Origin: Pseudozyma flocculosa PF-1 | Lineage: Eukaryota > Basidiomycota > Ustilaginomycetes > Ustilaginales > Ustilaginaceae | Direction of reading: 5' to 3' | DNA: 64,000 nucleotides | Assembly (NCBI RefSeq): GCF_000417875.1 | Contig: NW_006920890.1 | Location: 364,205-428,204 of the forward strand | Shown: positions 31,501 through 41,940 of the stretch, in pieces | How the letters are laid out: each line of letters begins with the position of its first letter | Numbering within the stretch: position 1 is the stretch's first letter | Position numbers and translations under genes: made by a program | Notes under the pieces: model-generated | The model's database searches: none | Told to the model about the DNA's origin: nothing | Seen by the model: the letters and a program-made list of their open reading frames with translations, nothing else

Positions 31501-33482
31501 ACCGACTCAGGCCTCAAGACGGGCAAGCGGCAGAGTGGCGTGCTGCGGCGGCACGAAGACGCGCTGACGGCGGCGCTTCGAGCTTCGGTGCCCGGGCTTG
31601 TCAGCTCGCTGGACGCGGCCAACGCCGCCGGCAGCACCATCGGCGGAGGCGCAAGTGCCGCTCCGGCCCGCGCCAACCAGACCATCGTCTCGTCTACCAG
31701 GCAGGACGAGAGCTACGCCGGAGGTGGACATCGGCTGTTGGTCAAACCGGACGCGTTCAACGTATCGGTCCTCTTCCAGCCTGCGCTGGCCTTTATCGAG
31801 CGGGTCCAGGCGGTGCTGCCGAGCGAGGCGGCGGGCGAGACGTCGCGCGGCTTCAGCGCGTTCCTCGAAGAGTTCGTCCAGGACGTCTTCCTGCCGCAGC
31901 TCGAGGACAAGGTCCAGTCGCTCTTCCAGAACGCGACGGGCGGCGCCGACGCCTTCCAGGAGGATCCCGCCTCGCGCCGCACAGCGACCCGGCCCGTCGT
32001 CAAGTCGGTGACCAACATCATCGTGCTGATCGACAGCCTCTATTCGATGCTGCGGACCACGCCGTTCCATCGCGAGTCGTACTCGCGCCTCATCATCACC
32101 ACGATCGTCCAGTACTATCAGAGGTGCGGGGAGCGCTTCAGGGATCTCGTCGCGGTCGACGCCTCTTCGGCTTCGATCCCGTCCGCCACGTCTTCCTCCT
32201 CCGCGACCTCGGCCGGCGCACGTGACGGGTCCAGCTACACGCTTTCGGCCGCTTGGGCGCAGCGGCCGGAGCTCTACTCCTGCCTCGTCGACATGCTGCA
32301 GCCCGCCAAGGTCGAGGCCGACAGGCTGTCGGAGCTGCAGGCTCAGGAGAACCGCTTCGAGATGGCGCTGGCGCGCAGCGGCCCGCCGATCGGCTTCCAC
32401 GACATGACGACGTCGCGCAAGAAGCTCCTCGCCCTCGGCCACCTGCAGCACAGCCTGCAGTGGTTCCTCAGCAACCTCTCGCGCCTCAAGGCGGCCGACG
32501 AGGACGTGCCGCGCGCCAAGCGGCCACAGGCGCGGCTGTCGGTCATCGACTCGGTGCCGCGCACCGACGAGGCGGCCGCCGAGGAGCTCAAGCTGCCGCT
32601 CAGCAAGGACATGGCGGCGCGGTACGAGGCGCTGCCCAACGTCTACCGCCACCTGTCAAACGTCATCCTCTTCACGCTGCGCATCGAGCTGCGCGTCCGC
32701 GTCCTCTACCACCTCGGCCAGGCCGTCTCCGAGGGCAACTACGTCCTCAACGACGACACGGCCATCGAGCCGTCGCCCCACGTCGTCGACCTCAACGCCG
32801 AAATGGCCCACCTCGACGACATCTTCTCCGACACGCTGACGCCCGACAACCGCCGCTTCGTCTTTACGGGCCTCTCGTCGCTCATGTCGGCGTTGCTGAT
32901 CCAGTCGGTGCAGCACCTGCGCGCCATTAACCGCGCCGGCGTGACCAAGATGATCCGCAACATCCTGGCGCTGCAGCAGAACCTGAAAAACATTGTCGAG
33001 ATGCCGCTCGAGGTGAGCTTTGAGCGATGCCGCAAGTTCTGGGAGCTCCTCAGCTGCGACTCGCCCCAGGCCTTTTTCGCCGCCATCCGCCAGACGCCCG
33101 ACGAGCACAAGCAGGGCTTCGACGTGTACAAGGCCGCACTGCTCCTCATGCTCGGCCTCGACAATCCGCCACCCGTACTGCCCGGCCAGCAGCAGCAGCA
33201 GCAGGCAGCGCCCGCAACGCCCGGGCTCGGTCCGGCCGTCGCGCAAAAGGGTGCCGGCACCATCGCCAGGAAGTCTGGCGTCGATGGCGAGATCTCGAGA
33301 CAGGACTTCAACGAGTACCGTGAGTCGCCCCGTGCCCGCTGCACCCGGCCACTGCGACGGCGTCCTGGCCCTGCGCTGCCGCTGACCGCCGCGTCTGCTT
33401 CTCTGCCCCTCTACATCCGCGGGCCCGCGCAGTCATCGAGTTGCACGAGGTTGCGGCCGAGCAGAGCGATGACGGACTCTGA
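28588..33482 (+). CDS. SEC8: Exocyst complex subunit Sec8 (EXOC4)
   Basis: Subunit of the octameric exocyst, which tethers secretory vesicles at the plasma membrane for polarised growth. Three exons: 28588-29905, 30002-33319, 33433-33482, total 1561 aa; introns GTGAGT...CCTGCAG (96 nt) and GTGAGT...GCGCAG (113 nt). The first ~360 residues are a Ser/Pro/Gln-rich fungal extension. The conserved part starts around RRPLGDYVKHSDERGFQDIN and runs through the Sec8 coiled-coil region (DDHYESFATAITLHNSVL across intron 1, LLDVVEHLKGVPDRLENLMA, KRFLQAVNLLVRSLKTID). The long helical body includes TTPFHRESYSRLIITTIVQY and the C-terminal FERCRKFWELL. The last exon is only 16 codons and supplies the end, EYLIELHEVAAEQSDDGL; a gene finder could miss it and end in the intron instead. 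Confidence 0.95.
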
Positions 33483-33886
33483 GGCGCCACCATGCGCAGC
33501 CAAGCGACGATTGCGAACCCATCCGCACTCGGACGGGGTCATGAGAGCCATTCGTCTCGTATCGCGAGGGCGCCTGGTCTCGACGCAGCTTCCCCTTCAC
33601 ACATACACGCCGGCATCAATGCGATACTCTGCAACGCGGACGAGAGACAGTGATTGATTGGCTGCTGCGGAGCTGACAGGGGCACGGCTTCGAGGTGTGT
33701 CCGACGGCAGCACGAGGCGGTGGGCGGGTGTCGAGAGAGAGGCACTGGCCGACGAGAGACACAACGGTACGAGGAAGAGACACTCTGCGGTGCTGACGAG
33801 GTGAAGGGTCCGAGCAGGGGCGGAATCGAGGGAGAGATTCGCCCGGCCCTATGGACACATCACCTCCGGCGTCTGTGGCGACGCGC
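33483..33886. other. Convergent spacer between SEC8 and small gene A
   Basis: 404 bp between the stops of SEC8 (+) and the minus-strand small gene. Nothing further is recognisable. Confidence 0.4.
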
Positions 33887-34561
33887 TCACTTGCGAATCT
33901 TGGTCAGGCCATCGACCTTGCGGTGGATCGAGGTGGGCTTCGCGTCCGACTTTTTGATGTAGCCAATGATGGCGACCTCTGCGTCGCGCCCGCGTTGCAG
34001 CACGGCAAGGAGCAGGATCATCAGAGCCACGGCGCGGGACGACGTCAACCTCCCTCGAAGCCTGGGCCACACAGCGCCTCACGCAACGGTTGGGCGACCT
34101 TGTCAGGCGGCGTACTCACGCTCGTGGCTGGTGTTCTCGGTGAAGGATTCGATGACACCCTCCTCTTCGTGCTGGCCAATGCTGAACAGCACTGCGTGCG
34201 CGACGCGTCACAGGCGTGCGTCGTGATGGCGACGAGCGATAGCATGGAGGGCCGTGTCGATGTCAGCGATGGCGACGGCGACGCGGACCACCGAATGTTC
34301 TGCGCATCAAGGGCTGCATGCAAGGCTTGGTGCAGTCGGTGTCGTCGCGCGGCGGTGGCGACGATCCTCTGCTTACCCCTGTCGCCGACTGTGCGATGGC
34401 GAGCAAGAGAGGTGTCGGCGAGGAAGAGAGGCGGTAGCAAAGGTGCGTCAGTCGATCGCGATCCTCTGCCATCATCATCGACGAACAAGCACCCGCTCCG
34501 GAACCGAGAATGGGGACAGCATCCGCCGCCACTCACCTCGGAAGGTCTCGGTGGAGCTCAT
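33887..34561 (-). CDS. Small protein A, 62 aa, three exons; member of an unrecognised family with small protein B
   Basis: Deduced from splice sites: exons 34561-34537 (25 nt), 34191-34120 (72 nt), 33978-33887 (92 nt). Introns are 345 nt (GTGAGTGG...CACGCAG) and 141 nt (GTGAGTAC...GACGCAG), both in phase 1. The spliced frame is open and a multiple of three, and ends in TGA. The protein starts MSSTETFR, continues VLFSIGQHEEEGVIESF, then has VAIIGYIKKSDAKPTSIHRK and a basic C-terminus ending KIRK. There is no signal peptide or membrane helix. The predicted pattern is strand, helix, two strands. The function is unknown. The similarity to gene B at 36087-36695 (the VLF-x-x-G block, EEG, Y-x-K, HR) and the same intron phases support it as real. 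A TTTTAAA box lies about 200 bp upstream. Confidence 0.65.
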
Positions 34562-36086
34562 GTCGATCGAGGTTGACGAGGCGAGAAAGGTTTCCTTGTG
34601 GCTCGGCGTGGAAAGGCTTGCGTAGCGGAGCGAGTAAGAGAGGTTGAAGGAGCTTGAAAACATGCGCAGAGGAGCGGCGGAGAGGCGGTTGCGACGGATG
34701 AAGGGAGAGAGGGGAAAGCGAGGGAAAGGGAGGGAGGAGGGGAAGCCAGGCCTCGACGCGTTTAAAAGGGGGTGGCGAACGGCACACGCTCAGCCGCCGC
34801 TGCTGTCCCTCTCGACGCACGCACCAGGTGAGCAGGCTGGCTGCTGGCCTCGAGCCCGCCTCGGCTTGCCTTGCCTCGTCGAGGCTGTGAGCCCAAGCAC
34901 GCAGGGCCAGGTCCATCGAGGACGGGTGGCCCAAGCAGGACGCACGGGCAGGCAGGCGGCGGTCCCACCGGCTGCTTCCGCTGCGCTGCTCCTTATCGCG
35001 GCCAGCCTGCCTTTCACCTCTGACCTGCTGGGGAGGCATCCCAGCGTGCGAGCGCGCGTCTGACCGGGCTCGAGCCGGTCGGTCGGTAGGTGTTGCTTTC
35101 TGGCTCGCTGATTCACTCCAGCGTTGGGTGGCTGGCTGGCGGGATGGCCGGCCAGTCGGGGTCGGTCCACGCTTGCTGTCGAGCTGCGCGCGACCTCGCT
35201 TTTGGACCTCCGGGTTTTTTGGGGCCAGGCGGAGCAAGACGCACGCACGCCCAACCTGCCCCACCGCGCACGGACACACCGACATGGAACCGCTCGAGCT
35301 CTGTCGGGCTGGGCCGAAGGTGGCGGAGCCTGGCCGTGCCCAAGCCAGCCAGCAAGCAGCGCTGCTGGCCAACGAACGGCCTCGATGAGGTCACACGCGC
35401 GCCCGTCCGCCTGCCCTGCTGGGCCTCTCACGTCTGATCGCCCGAGCTCAGAGTGGGTCGGCTTGGCTGGCTCGCTTGTCTTCCCGGCCTTTCTCTCGAT
35501 CGATCTGTTGGCCAAGTTCGAGGGCGTGGGGCGGTGTTGCTGGTCCGATGGATGGCCCGCGCTCGGTCTCGGCGAGGACCGAAGCCGCGTGAAAGGGGAC
35601 TGAAGGCTGGGGAGCGCGAGGCCAGTTACCTGACCCACCCTGGCTGGCGCTCTCGCCTGGCCCAGCCGCGCTTGGGTGCACGCATGCCGCTTACCCTCGA
35701 GCCGTGGAGCTCGCGCGAAGGGAGGGCAGGGCCGGGCAGGGCAAGCGCAGAGGACGAGCAGAAGGGGGCCGAAAGCTGAGCTGCTGACCCGCCGGCTCTC
35801 CTCGTCTGCGCGTTCAAAAAGGGCTGGCGGGCCCCGTCCTGCCTCTCTTCCACCATCGTCGCCCCCTCTTCTCCCTCGCTCAAACGTCAAACCCCTCGTC
35901 TCTGGTCGTAGCCAAGCGCAAGCATTGCACCCTCACAGCCCTTGAGCAAGATCCACAGAAGACACCGCCCCTCCCCGCTTCCTAAGAGCATCATCATCGA
36001 CGCCTTCTATCGTCGTCGTCGCTCGAGGACGGCCCACCCTCCTTCTCCCTCTGCGTAGCCGCGGCTTCTAGCAGTGACCAGCCACG
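34562..36086. promoter_or_regulatory. Shared upstream region of the divergent small genes A and B
   Basis: 1.5 kb between two divergent start codons. No gene is supported. Two A/T-containing boxes stand out in the GC-rich background: GCGTTTAAAAGGGGGTGGCG (about 34759-34778) and GCGTTCAAAAAGGGCTGGCG (about 35810-35829). The first lies about 200 bp from ATG A, and the second about 260 bp from ATG B. C/T-rich leader sequence precedes ATG B (about 35835-36080). Confidence 0.5.
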
Positions 36087-36695
36087 ATGACGCTCAATGG
36101 TAGGTGCTGGGCGCAGGGGCCCGGCTCCCGTCGCGTCGGAGCCTCGGATCGAGACTGACACGCCATCGCACTGCCCTGTCGTCGTCACCGTCGTCATCCC
36201 GCCTCAGTCGGCGACAGGGGTGGGTTGGGCACTGCACATCGAGCGCAGCGGCCATCTCGACCGTCTGCCTCGACGTCGTAGCGCTCGCTGAAGCCCTCGC
36301 TCGACCGCCCCTGTTTCTCTGGCGCCCTCGATCCGGGGTCCGTCGCCATCAGTCCTGTTCAACGTCGGTCGAGGGGCAGAGGAGGGCATCGTCCAGGGCT
36401 TCCACAGTGAGTCGCGTCGGACGCGGCGCTTGTATGCCGTCCATTCGACGGCTGCCTGACTTTGCTGCCGCTCTGCCCGGAATTGTTGAGAGCTGCAGAG
36501 AACCACAAGGGCGATCCCGCCGTGAGCATCGCCTATACGAAGAGAGATGGCGACAAGATCATCATGCACCGCCTTCTTGTGAGTCGGCATCATCCTGAAC
36601 GCTCGCGATCTGGATCGAGGCAGCTGCGATCCGCTGACCGGCAGTTGGCTTCCGCGCCCGGATCGACTGCAAAGGATAAGGTGGTGAAGTCCTAG
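36087..36695 (+). CDS. Small protein B, 65 aa, four exons; paralogue of small protein A
   Basis: Exons deduced by splice consensus and by comparison with gene A: 36087-36099 (13 nt), 36353-36406 (54 nt), 36499-36578 (80 nt), 36645-36695 (51 nt). The introns start GTAGGT, GTGAGT, GTGAGT and end CATCAG, CTGCAG, CGGCAG. The first two are phase 1, as in gene A. The product begins MTLN, then VLFNVGRGAEEGIVQGFH, then AVSIAYTKRDGDKIIMHRLL, and ends DKVVKS. The third intron (66 nt) is a multiple of three and open, so retention would give an 87-residue form. Compared with A, the shared core is VLF[NS][VI]G..xEEG[IV][VI]..F, a spacer, V[SA]I..Y.K[RK], and [MI]HR. No known domain is recognised. The short 13-nt first exon makes automated detection unlikely. 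Confidence 0.62.
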
Positions 36696-37089
36696 GCGGC
36701 TCGCCCAGCTGTTGACGGCCGGGACCACCTCTCGTCTCTGTCCGTTCGATGCGCACGCCACCGGGCCTAGCGCTCTATCTCGATCGCGCCCTCTCGACAA
36801 GGCGCCGTGAATTGCTAGTGGCCGCCTGCGTAGCCGGCGCTCTTGCGGCGTTCCAGCTCCATCTCTATCCTCATATCCCCATCTTTGTGCCTAATCTCCC
36901 AGTTGCTTTCCTGCCTCTCTAGCATCGAATGAATCCTCGCGACGCGGCGGGCTTCATCTTCTAGCGCCCCTCTCGATCAGACGGTCGAGCTCGAGGCGGC
37001 AAACACGGCCGGAGGGATCACAGGGGCGTGGAGGAGCTTGCAAAGACGATGGCGTCCGCCTGACAACCGCCTGCTGCGGCCAATTTTCT
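36696..37089. other. Convergent spacer between small gene B and the uS5m gene
   Basis: 394 bp between convergent stops. C/T-rich with no gene visible. Confidence 0.4.
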
Positions 37090-38399
37090 CTACTTGCGAC
37101 CATCGAGGCGAATCTCTTCGATCCTCCTGCCGCGACTCCGCTCGATGTCGACGCGCCCGCGCATACCCTGGCCCTTGTCCTTCCGCCTCATGGTACCTTC
37201 CTTGACGCCGCCAAGGCCGAGAGGAGCCGCTCCGCCCCACAAGATCTGAAGCGCCGCCTTGACGACGTTGATAGGGTTGGTCGAGCCGTAGATCTTGGCG
37301 CTCAGGTCCGAGATGCCCGCAGAGCGGCAGAGGGCGTGGATGACGGGAGGCACACGCAGACCAAAACCTGTCGGAGGGGGGATCGGGGGCGTGAAGAAGA
37401 CAAGCGCGGGGTCAGCGTGGTCCCCGAACCCGACCCACGCCCGAGGGCGAACACGAAGCGGCAGCCGTCGGCAATGTCGGACTCACCTGCAGGCCGGGGC
37501 CGGAGGACGACGGTCGATGCGCCCCACTTGGCCTCGAGCTGGGTCTCGACGGTGCGGGAGCCATCGCTGCCGACGTGGATGGCGACGCTGTCGAGGTTCT
37601 TGACGGCCTGGTGGAAGGCCTTGCGGCCGGCCTTTGACGAGTCGACGTCCTTGCCCTCGCCGTAGCCGACGAGGCCGTTGCCGTTGCCGGCGATGACGAG
37701 AGCGTACATGCTGGCGTCCTTGCCCTTGGTGGTCATGTGGACGACACGCTTGAGGACGATGGCATGGCGGTGGAGGTTGCGGATCTCCTGCACCGAGAGC
37801 GGCGTGACGGTCGAGAGGTACTGCTCCGAGTTGACCTCGTCCGAGTCGGAGCCGCCAGACAGGACCAGCGACTCGGCGTTGGGCGGCGTGGGCTCGTAGT
37901 ACTGCGGATCGTTGTAGAACGTCACGCTGGACGGGTAGGGCGTGCGGCTGGTGGGCGCGGCGCGGAAGACGTTGGAAGGATGCGGGTCAAGGATGGGGTC
38001 GGAGAACTGGAGCAGCGAGGGAAAGGAGCGCAACGTCCGGCTCGGGAAGGAGAGCGGCAGCACCTTGTCGAGGATGGGCGAGGACGCCGGGATGGTCCGC
38101 TTGGCTCTTGGCGTCGCCGCTTCTGATGTCGTTGTCGAAGGAGACGAGACGCCGGTCGAGGAGGAAGAGGAGGCGGCGGTAGAGGAAGAGGAAGCAACGG
38201 CGCCGTTGTCGTTTGTCGAGCCAGAGGTCGCTGGTTGTTGCGAGCGCGGCGCAGATGTCGAGGAGGACGAGGCGTCATCGTTGCTGTTGCACCGCGCGGC
38301 GCAGACGGAAAAGGTGCGCTTAGCCACCGCCGTCGTCGCCGAGCCGGCGAGGACCTGGCAGGTGGATGGAAGCGCCGAAGCGGCGGATCGCGACAGCAT
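37090..38399 (-). CDS. MRPS5: Mitochondrial ribosomal protein uS5m (MRPS5)
   Basis: Component of the mitochondrial small ribosomal subunit. Two exons on the minus strand: 38399-37487 and 37367-37090, giving 396 aa; the intron (118 nt, GTGAGT...CGACAG) joins LRPRPAG to FGLRVPPVIHALCRSAGI. I chose ATG 38399 because what follows (MLSRSAASALPSTCQVL) is a typical mitochondrial presequence; an in-frame ATG at 38579 would add 60 residues encoding a Thr run. A low-complexity Ser/Thr/Ala region precedes the S5 core: the N-terminal RNA-binding part is VVHMTTKGKDASMYALVIAG followed by NGNGLVGYGEGKD, and the C-terminal part contains ISDLSAKIYGSTNPINVVKA. The basic tail ends GRRIEEIRLDGRK. Confidence 0.93.
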
Positions 38400-38799
38400 C
38401 GTCGTCGTCGTCGTCGTTGTTGTTGTGGCGGAGGCGAACGTGGAAGAGGAGGTTGGGAGGTGGTGAGGGCGGCGAGATGGTGGAGTGCGATGGAGCCGGT
38501 TCTTCTGATTGCCCAGGCCCCGGCCGTTGTCAGCTTGCTTGCTTGCTTGCTGTGGCCTGCCCTCGCTCCCCGGGCGCATTTTTTCTTTTCGCCCGGCCCG
38601 ATTTCAAAATCATACGGGCCTTGAATTTGAAACTGGTTCTATTCGACCTGCCTCACACGACGAGAGCCTCAATACAAATCCGGGCCCGCTTCTGTTTCGT
38701 CCGACAAAGAGGGCGCCCGCACTCACACCACGGCACGGCCTCGACGTCGCATAGCATTCGACCGAGTCTGACGAGGCGTCATGGCCGGACGGAGCGACA
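38400..38799. promoter_or_regulatory. Spacer and promoter upstream of the uS5m gene
   Basis: 400 bp separating the amine oxidase stop from the uS5m start, both minus strand. On the minus strand it has GTT/GTC-type repeats near the start codon (encoding a Thr run if translated). No gene. Confidence 0.4.
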
Positions 38800-41150
38800 T
38801 TAGAGCCTCCCCTTCTGGCAGCAGTCATCGGATCCAGCCGACGCCGCCGCTTGGGCCGCGACCGACTTGGCGTCCTGGGTGCTGGGGATCGTCAACGCCG
38901 GGTTCTGACGGAAGAAGCCGACGGGCTTGAGGATGCACCGCACCGTCTCTGCTGGCATCACAGGCGCATCTTCAGGGCGCGGGATATGCGTCGTGCCAAA
39001 CGTGATGAACGAGACGAGGTCCGTGTCGGCGATGTTGCCGTCCTCGTTGGCCCAGTTCTGGAGCGAGTCGTCGGGAGCGTCGGGCGTCTGCGGCACGTAC
39101 TTGCCCGCCGGATAGCGGCGGCCCTCGGCGTAGGGGATCGTCCAGAAGTGGTGCTTGGCAAAGGGAGCCCGCCGGGCGACAAATGAGTCCTGCTTGGCGT
39201 ACATCGGAGGCAGGTTGGGGCAGACGACCTTGTAGCCCACCGGCTGCCCGCTGGCATAGTGGTGCTGGCTCGGGTTGATGAACGTCCAGCTCCTCTCCTC
39301 GCTGGCGCACGCGTCGCGCACCGCCTCCTTCGACGTGCGCAGCACGCGCTTCTTGGCGGTGAACCCATTGCCCGCAAAGTTTTCGTTCGAGCCCGTCGGC
39401 TCCGGCAGCGCCTCGATCGACTGCTCGACGACGCTGTTGTTGGGACCGTCAATGTGCGGGTCGACGTAGAGGGAGAAGAGGTGCTGGTGGTAGTGGGCGT
39501 TGACGCGGGGCATGACCTCGGTGCCGAAGCCCGCCGGGCGCTCGCCCTGACCCAGCACGTAGAGGTTGAGGATGCCCGTCAGCTTGATTTCGCACTCGAT
39601 GTTGCCGTCGGTGTGCAGGTTCCAGTAGATGCCGTACTCGTAGTTGGCCACGGTGCAGATCATCGAGATGACGAGCTTGCGGCCGCGCACCGCGTGGGCC
39701 CGCCCGCCCTCGCGGTAGTCGGTGTGCTTCCACAGCAGGCCCGTGTCCTCCTCGTGGATGCAGATGGCGTTCTTGATGACCTCGGCCGAGCCGTCGTGCT
39801 TGGCCACGATGCCGTCCATGTACTCGATCGAGCCCAGGCAGTCGCAGCCGAGCGAGAGCGAGTTGGCCAGGTAGCCGATCGAGTACTCGGACACGTCGAA
39901 GGCAAACTTGCGGTAGTGGGGCCAGGCCGGTTCGCCGTAGGGCACCACCATGTCGCCCAGGGTCATCTTGTAGATGATGGGTCGCTCCTCTGGCTGTGCG
40001 ATCGACGCGCCCGGTCGATCGGCGTCCATGTACGAGATAGTCGAGAGCACGATGCCCTCGCGTGGGCTGAAGCCTACGTGGAGCTTGTAGTTGGACCATT
40101 CGAGCACGTTCCCACTTCGCTTGAAGCTGACGCCCTGCGGCTGGGTGACGTGAATCGGTTTGAGGTCGGTGCGCATCTCCTGCTTGCTCAGGTCCGGGAG
40201 GTACTCGAATGGCTCGAGCGGCGGTGGGATCCTCTGACGCGACGCGGGCGCCTCGAACGAGATGCTCTCCGGCGGCGCCGTGGTTCCGCTTGACAGCTTG
40301 CCATCGGGCGTATTGCGGTGCTGTGGGAAGTCGATGGCGATGACGCCGCCGTCGCTGTTGCAGTCGAGGATGGGCTGGAAGTCGAGCGGGTGCGCGTAGA
40401 GATTGTCGTGCTCATTGAGGCGGGCGTAGAGCAAACACTGCTGGACGCGCCGGTCTCCAAAGCGCTTGTCCCAGCCAATGGTCCAGCCGCTGCGGCATCG
40501 GAGGCGGTCCATTGTCGAAGCGTCAGCCAAGCGCAGAGGACGTGGGACGTACCTGGGGCCCAATCTTTCCCGACTCACTCTGCAAAGATCTGCTCGGGTT
40601 CGATGCCGACCTCGGCGGCCAGCTTGACGACGCGCTCGTCCTTCCGGATCTTCTTTTCGGCGAGGCAGAGCTCCTCTGGCGTGATGCTGGGCTGGACGCC
40701 CTTGTCGAGCTTCCGGACGTCTTTGACCTGGGGCTCGGGCCCGTCGAGGCGGACGAGGGCCTCGTAGGCCTCGCCCTTGACGACGTCGATGGCGTGAACC
40801 TCCATGACGCGCTCTAGAGCCGGTGGATTGGGCACAGCCGGGTAGCCTCCGGGCCATCCAACGGCGGCGATGACCGAGGCCTTGGGCGGTTCCTTGAGGA
40901 GGACCGTGACGATCTTGAAGGCCTTGACGCCATGCTCGGCGAGCCAGACGCGGAAGGTCGAGGTGGTGGCGGTGATCTGAAGGGGGATGGGCGAGGGAAG
41001 GCAGCCTCAGCGGGTCTGTCAAGAATCCTTCCAGTCCACGGTGCCCTCCATGCTCACCTCCTGGGCGGTGGGAGGGTCGAGTGGATGGCCGTGGTACGGG
41101 CCGGCCGCCAAACGGGTCGTGGACTTGTGGGCAAGAGGCTGGGCGTCCAT
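38800..41150 (-). CDS. AMO1: Copper-containing primary amine oxidase
   Basis: Oxidises primary amines to aldehydes with release of ammonia and hydrogen peroxide, using copper and topaquinone; in fungi it is usually peroxisomal. Three exons on the minus strand: 41150-41058, 40976-40579, 40489-38800, giving 726 aa; introns of 81 and 89 nt. The N2/N3 domains come from exons 1-2 (GPYHGHPLDPPTAQE, ITATTSTFRVWLAEHG). Exon 3 starts with DGWTIGWDKRFGDRRVQQ. The cofactor-forming tyrosine is in VANYEYGIYW, the copper ligands are in NAHYHQHLF, and the catalytic aspartate is in the FDVSEYSIGYLANSL region. Length is normal for the family. The C-terminus is QKGRL, only loosely like a peroxisomal PTS1 tripeptide. 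Confidence 0.95.
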
Positions 41151-41940
41151 GCTGGTTGGCTTGTCCGTCACGTAGCAGGCTGTGAATGGCCGAGGTCGTC
41201 GTAGGTGTGCAGGGTGGCGTTGAATCTAGGGTCTTTGCGTGGTCGAGCAGGGCAGAGTAGTGGCGGGTGATGGAGCGACGACGAGGCGGCAGGCCAGCAG
41301 CTTAAGTACAGATCGAAAGAGAGGAAGGCTGCTTCGGCGACCAAGCCCCTGCCTCGTGGCCAGGTAGCGCCTTGGCCACCCCGAGATAAGCAGCAGCGAC
41401 AAGTGCGGGGAGCGGAGAGGTGGATGAGCGACATCCTGCCCCGCCCACTGGCAACCGAGCTGAGGAGCAGCTTGGGTCAGGTGGGTTGCATGCCGGCTTC
41501 ACCCATTGTCGTCGTCGTCGTCCACGACCGAGATGGCGCTGGCCCTGGATATCCGGCGCAGCGAGCAGACTGTCACCTTCCGAGACCGTCCAAGGCCTTA
41601 TCGCTCCTCTCCGGTGACAGATAAGCACGATGAACATGCCAGAGGACTACGACCAAACGGTATCAGTGAGGAAAGTGAGAGATGGCTTGGTCGAAGCGGC
41701 AGGTGGCGGACAGGAGCCCTCGGCTGAGCTTCGGCATCTTTCCCGGCCCCTGTTGCAGCCTTCAGGTCGAGTACAGCTGCGCATCAGTCTGCTGCTGCAG
41801 TGACAGAAATGCTGGTCCACTGCTCTGCCTCAAGACCGAAGGCTGCAGCAGCAGCCCATTGGGAGCACTGGTCATCAAGGACATCAAAGGGGAATACATT
41901 TGCAGCCTGTTAGGGCAGTGTCACTGCCAAGACACTTGTT
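41151..41940. promoter_or_regulatory. Upstream region of the amine oxidase gene
   Basis: No gene is supported. Composition changes rightwards from normal GC-rich sequence to AT-richer sequence near 41,900. TGTCGTCGTC-type repeats lie near 41508-41525. Confidence 0.35.

Noticed and set aside
38400..38579. 60-residue N-terminal extension of the uS5m protein from ATG 38579
   Set aside because: It would place a Thr run and low-complexity sequence before an evident mitochondrial presequence starting at ATG 38399.
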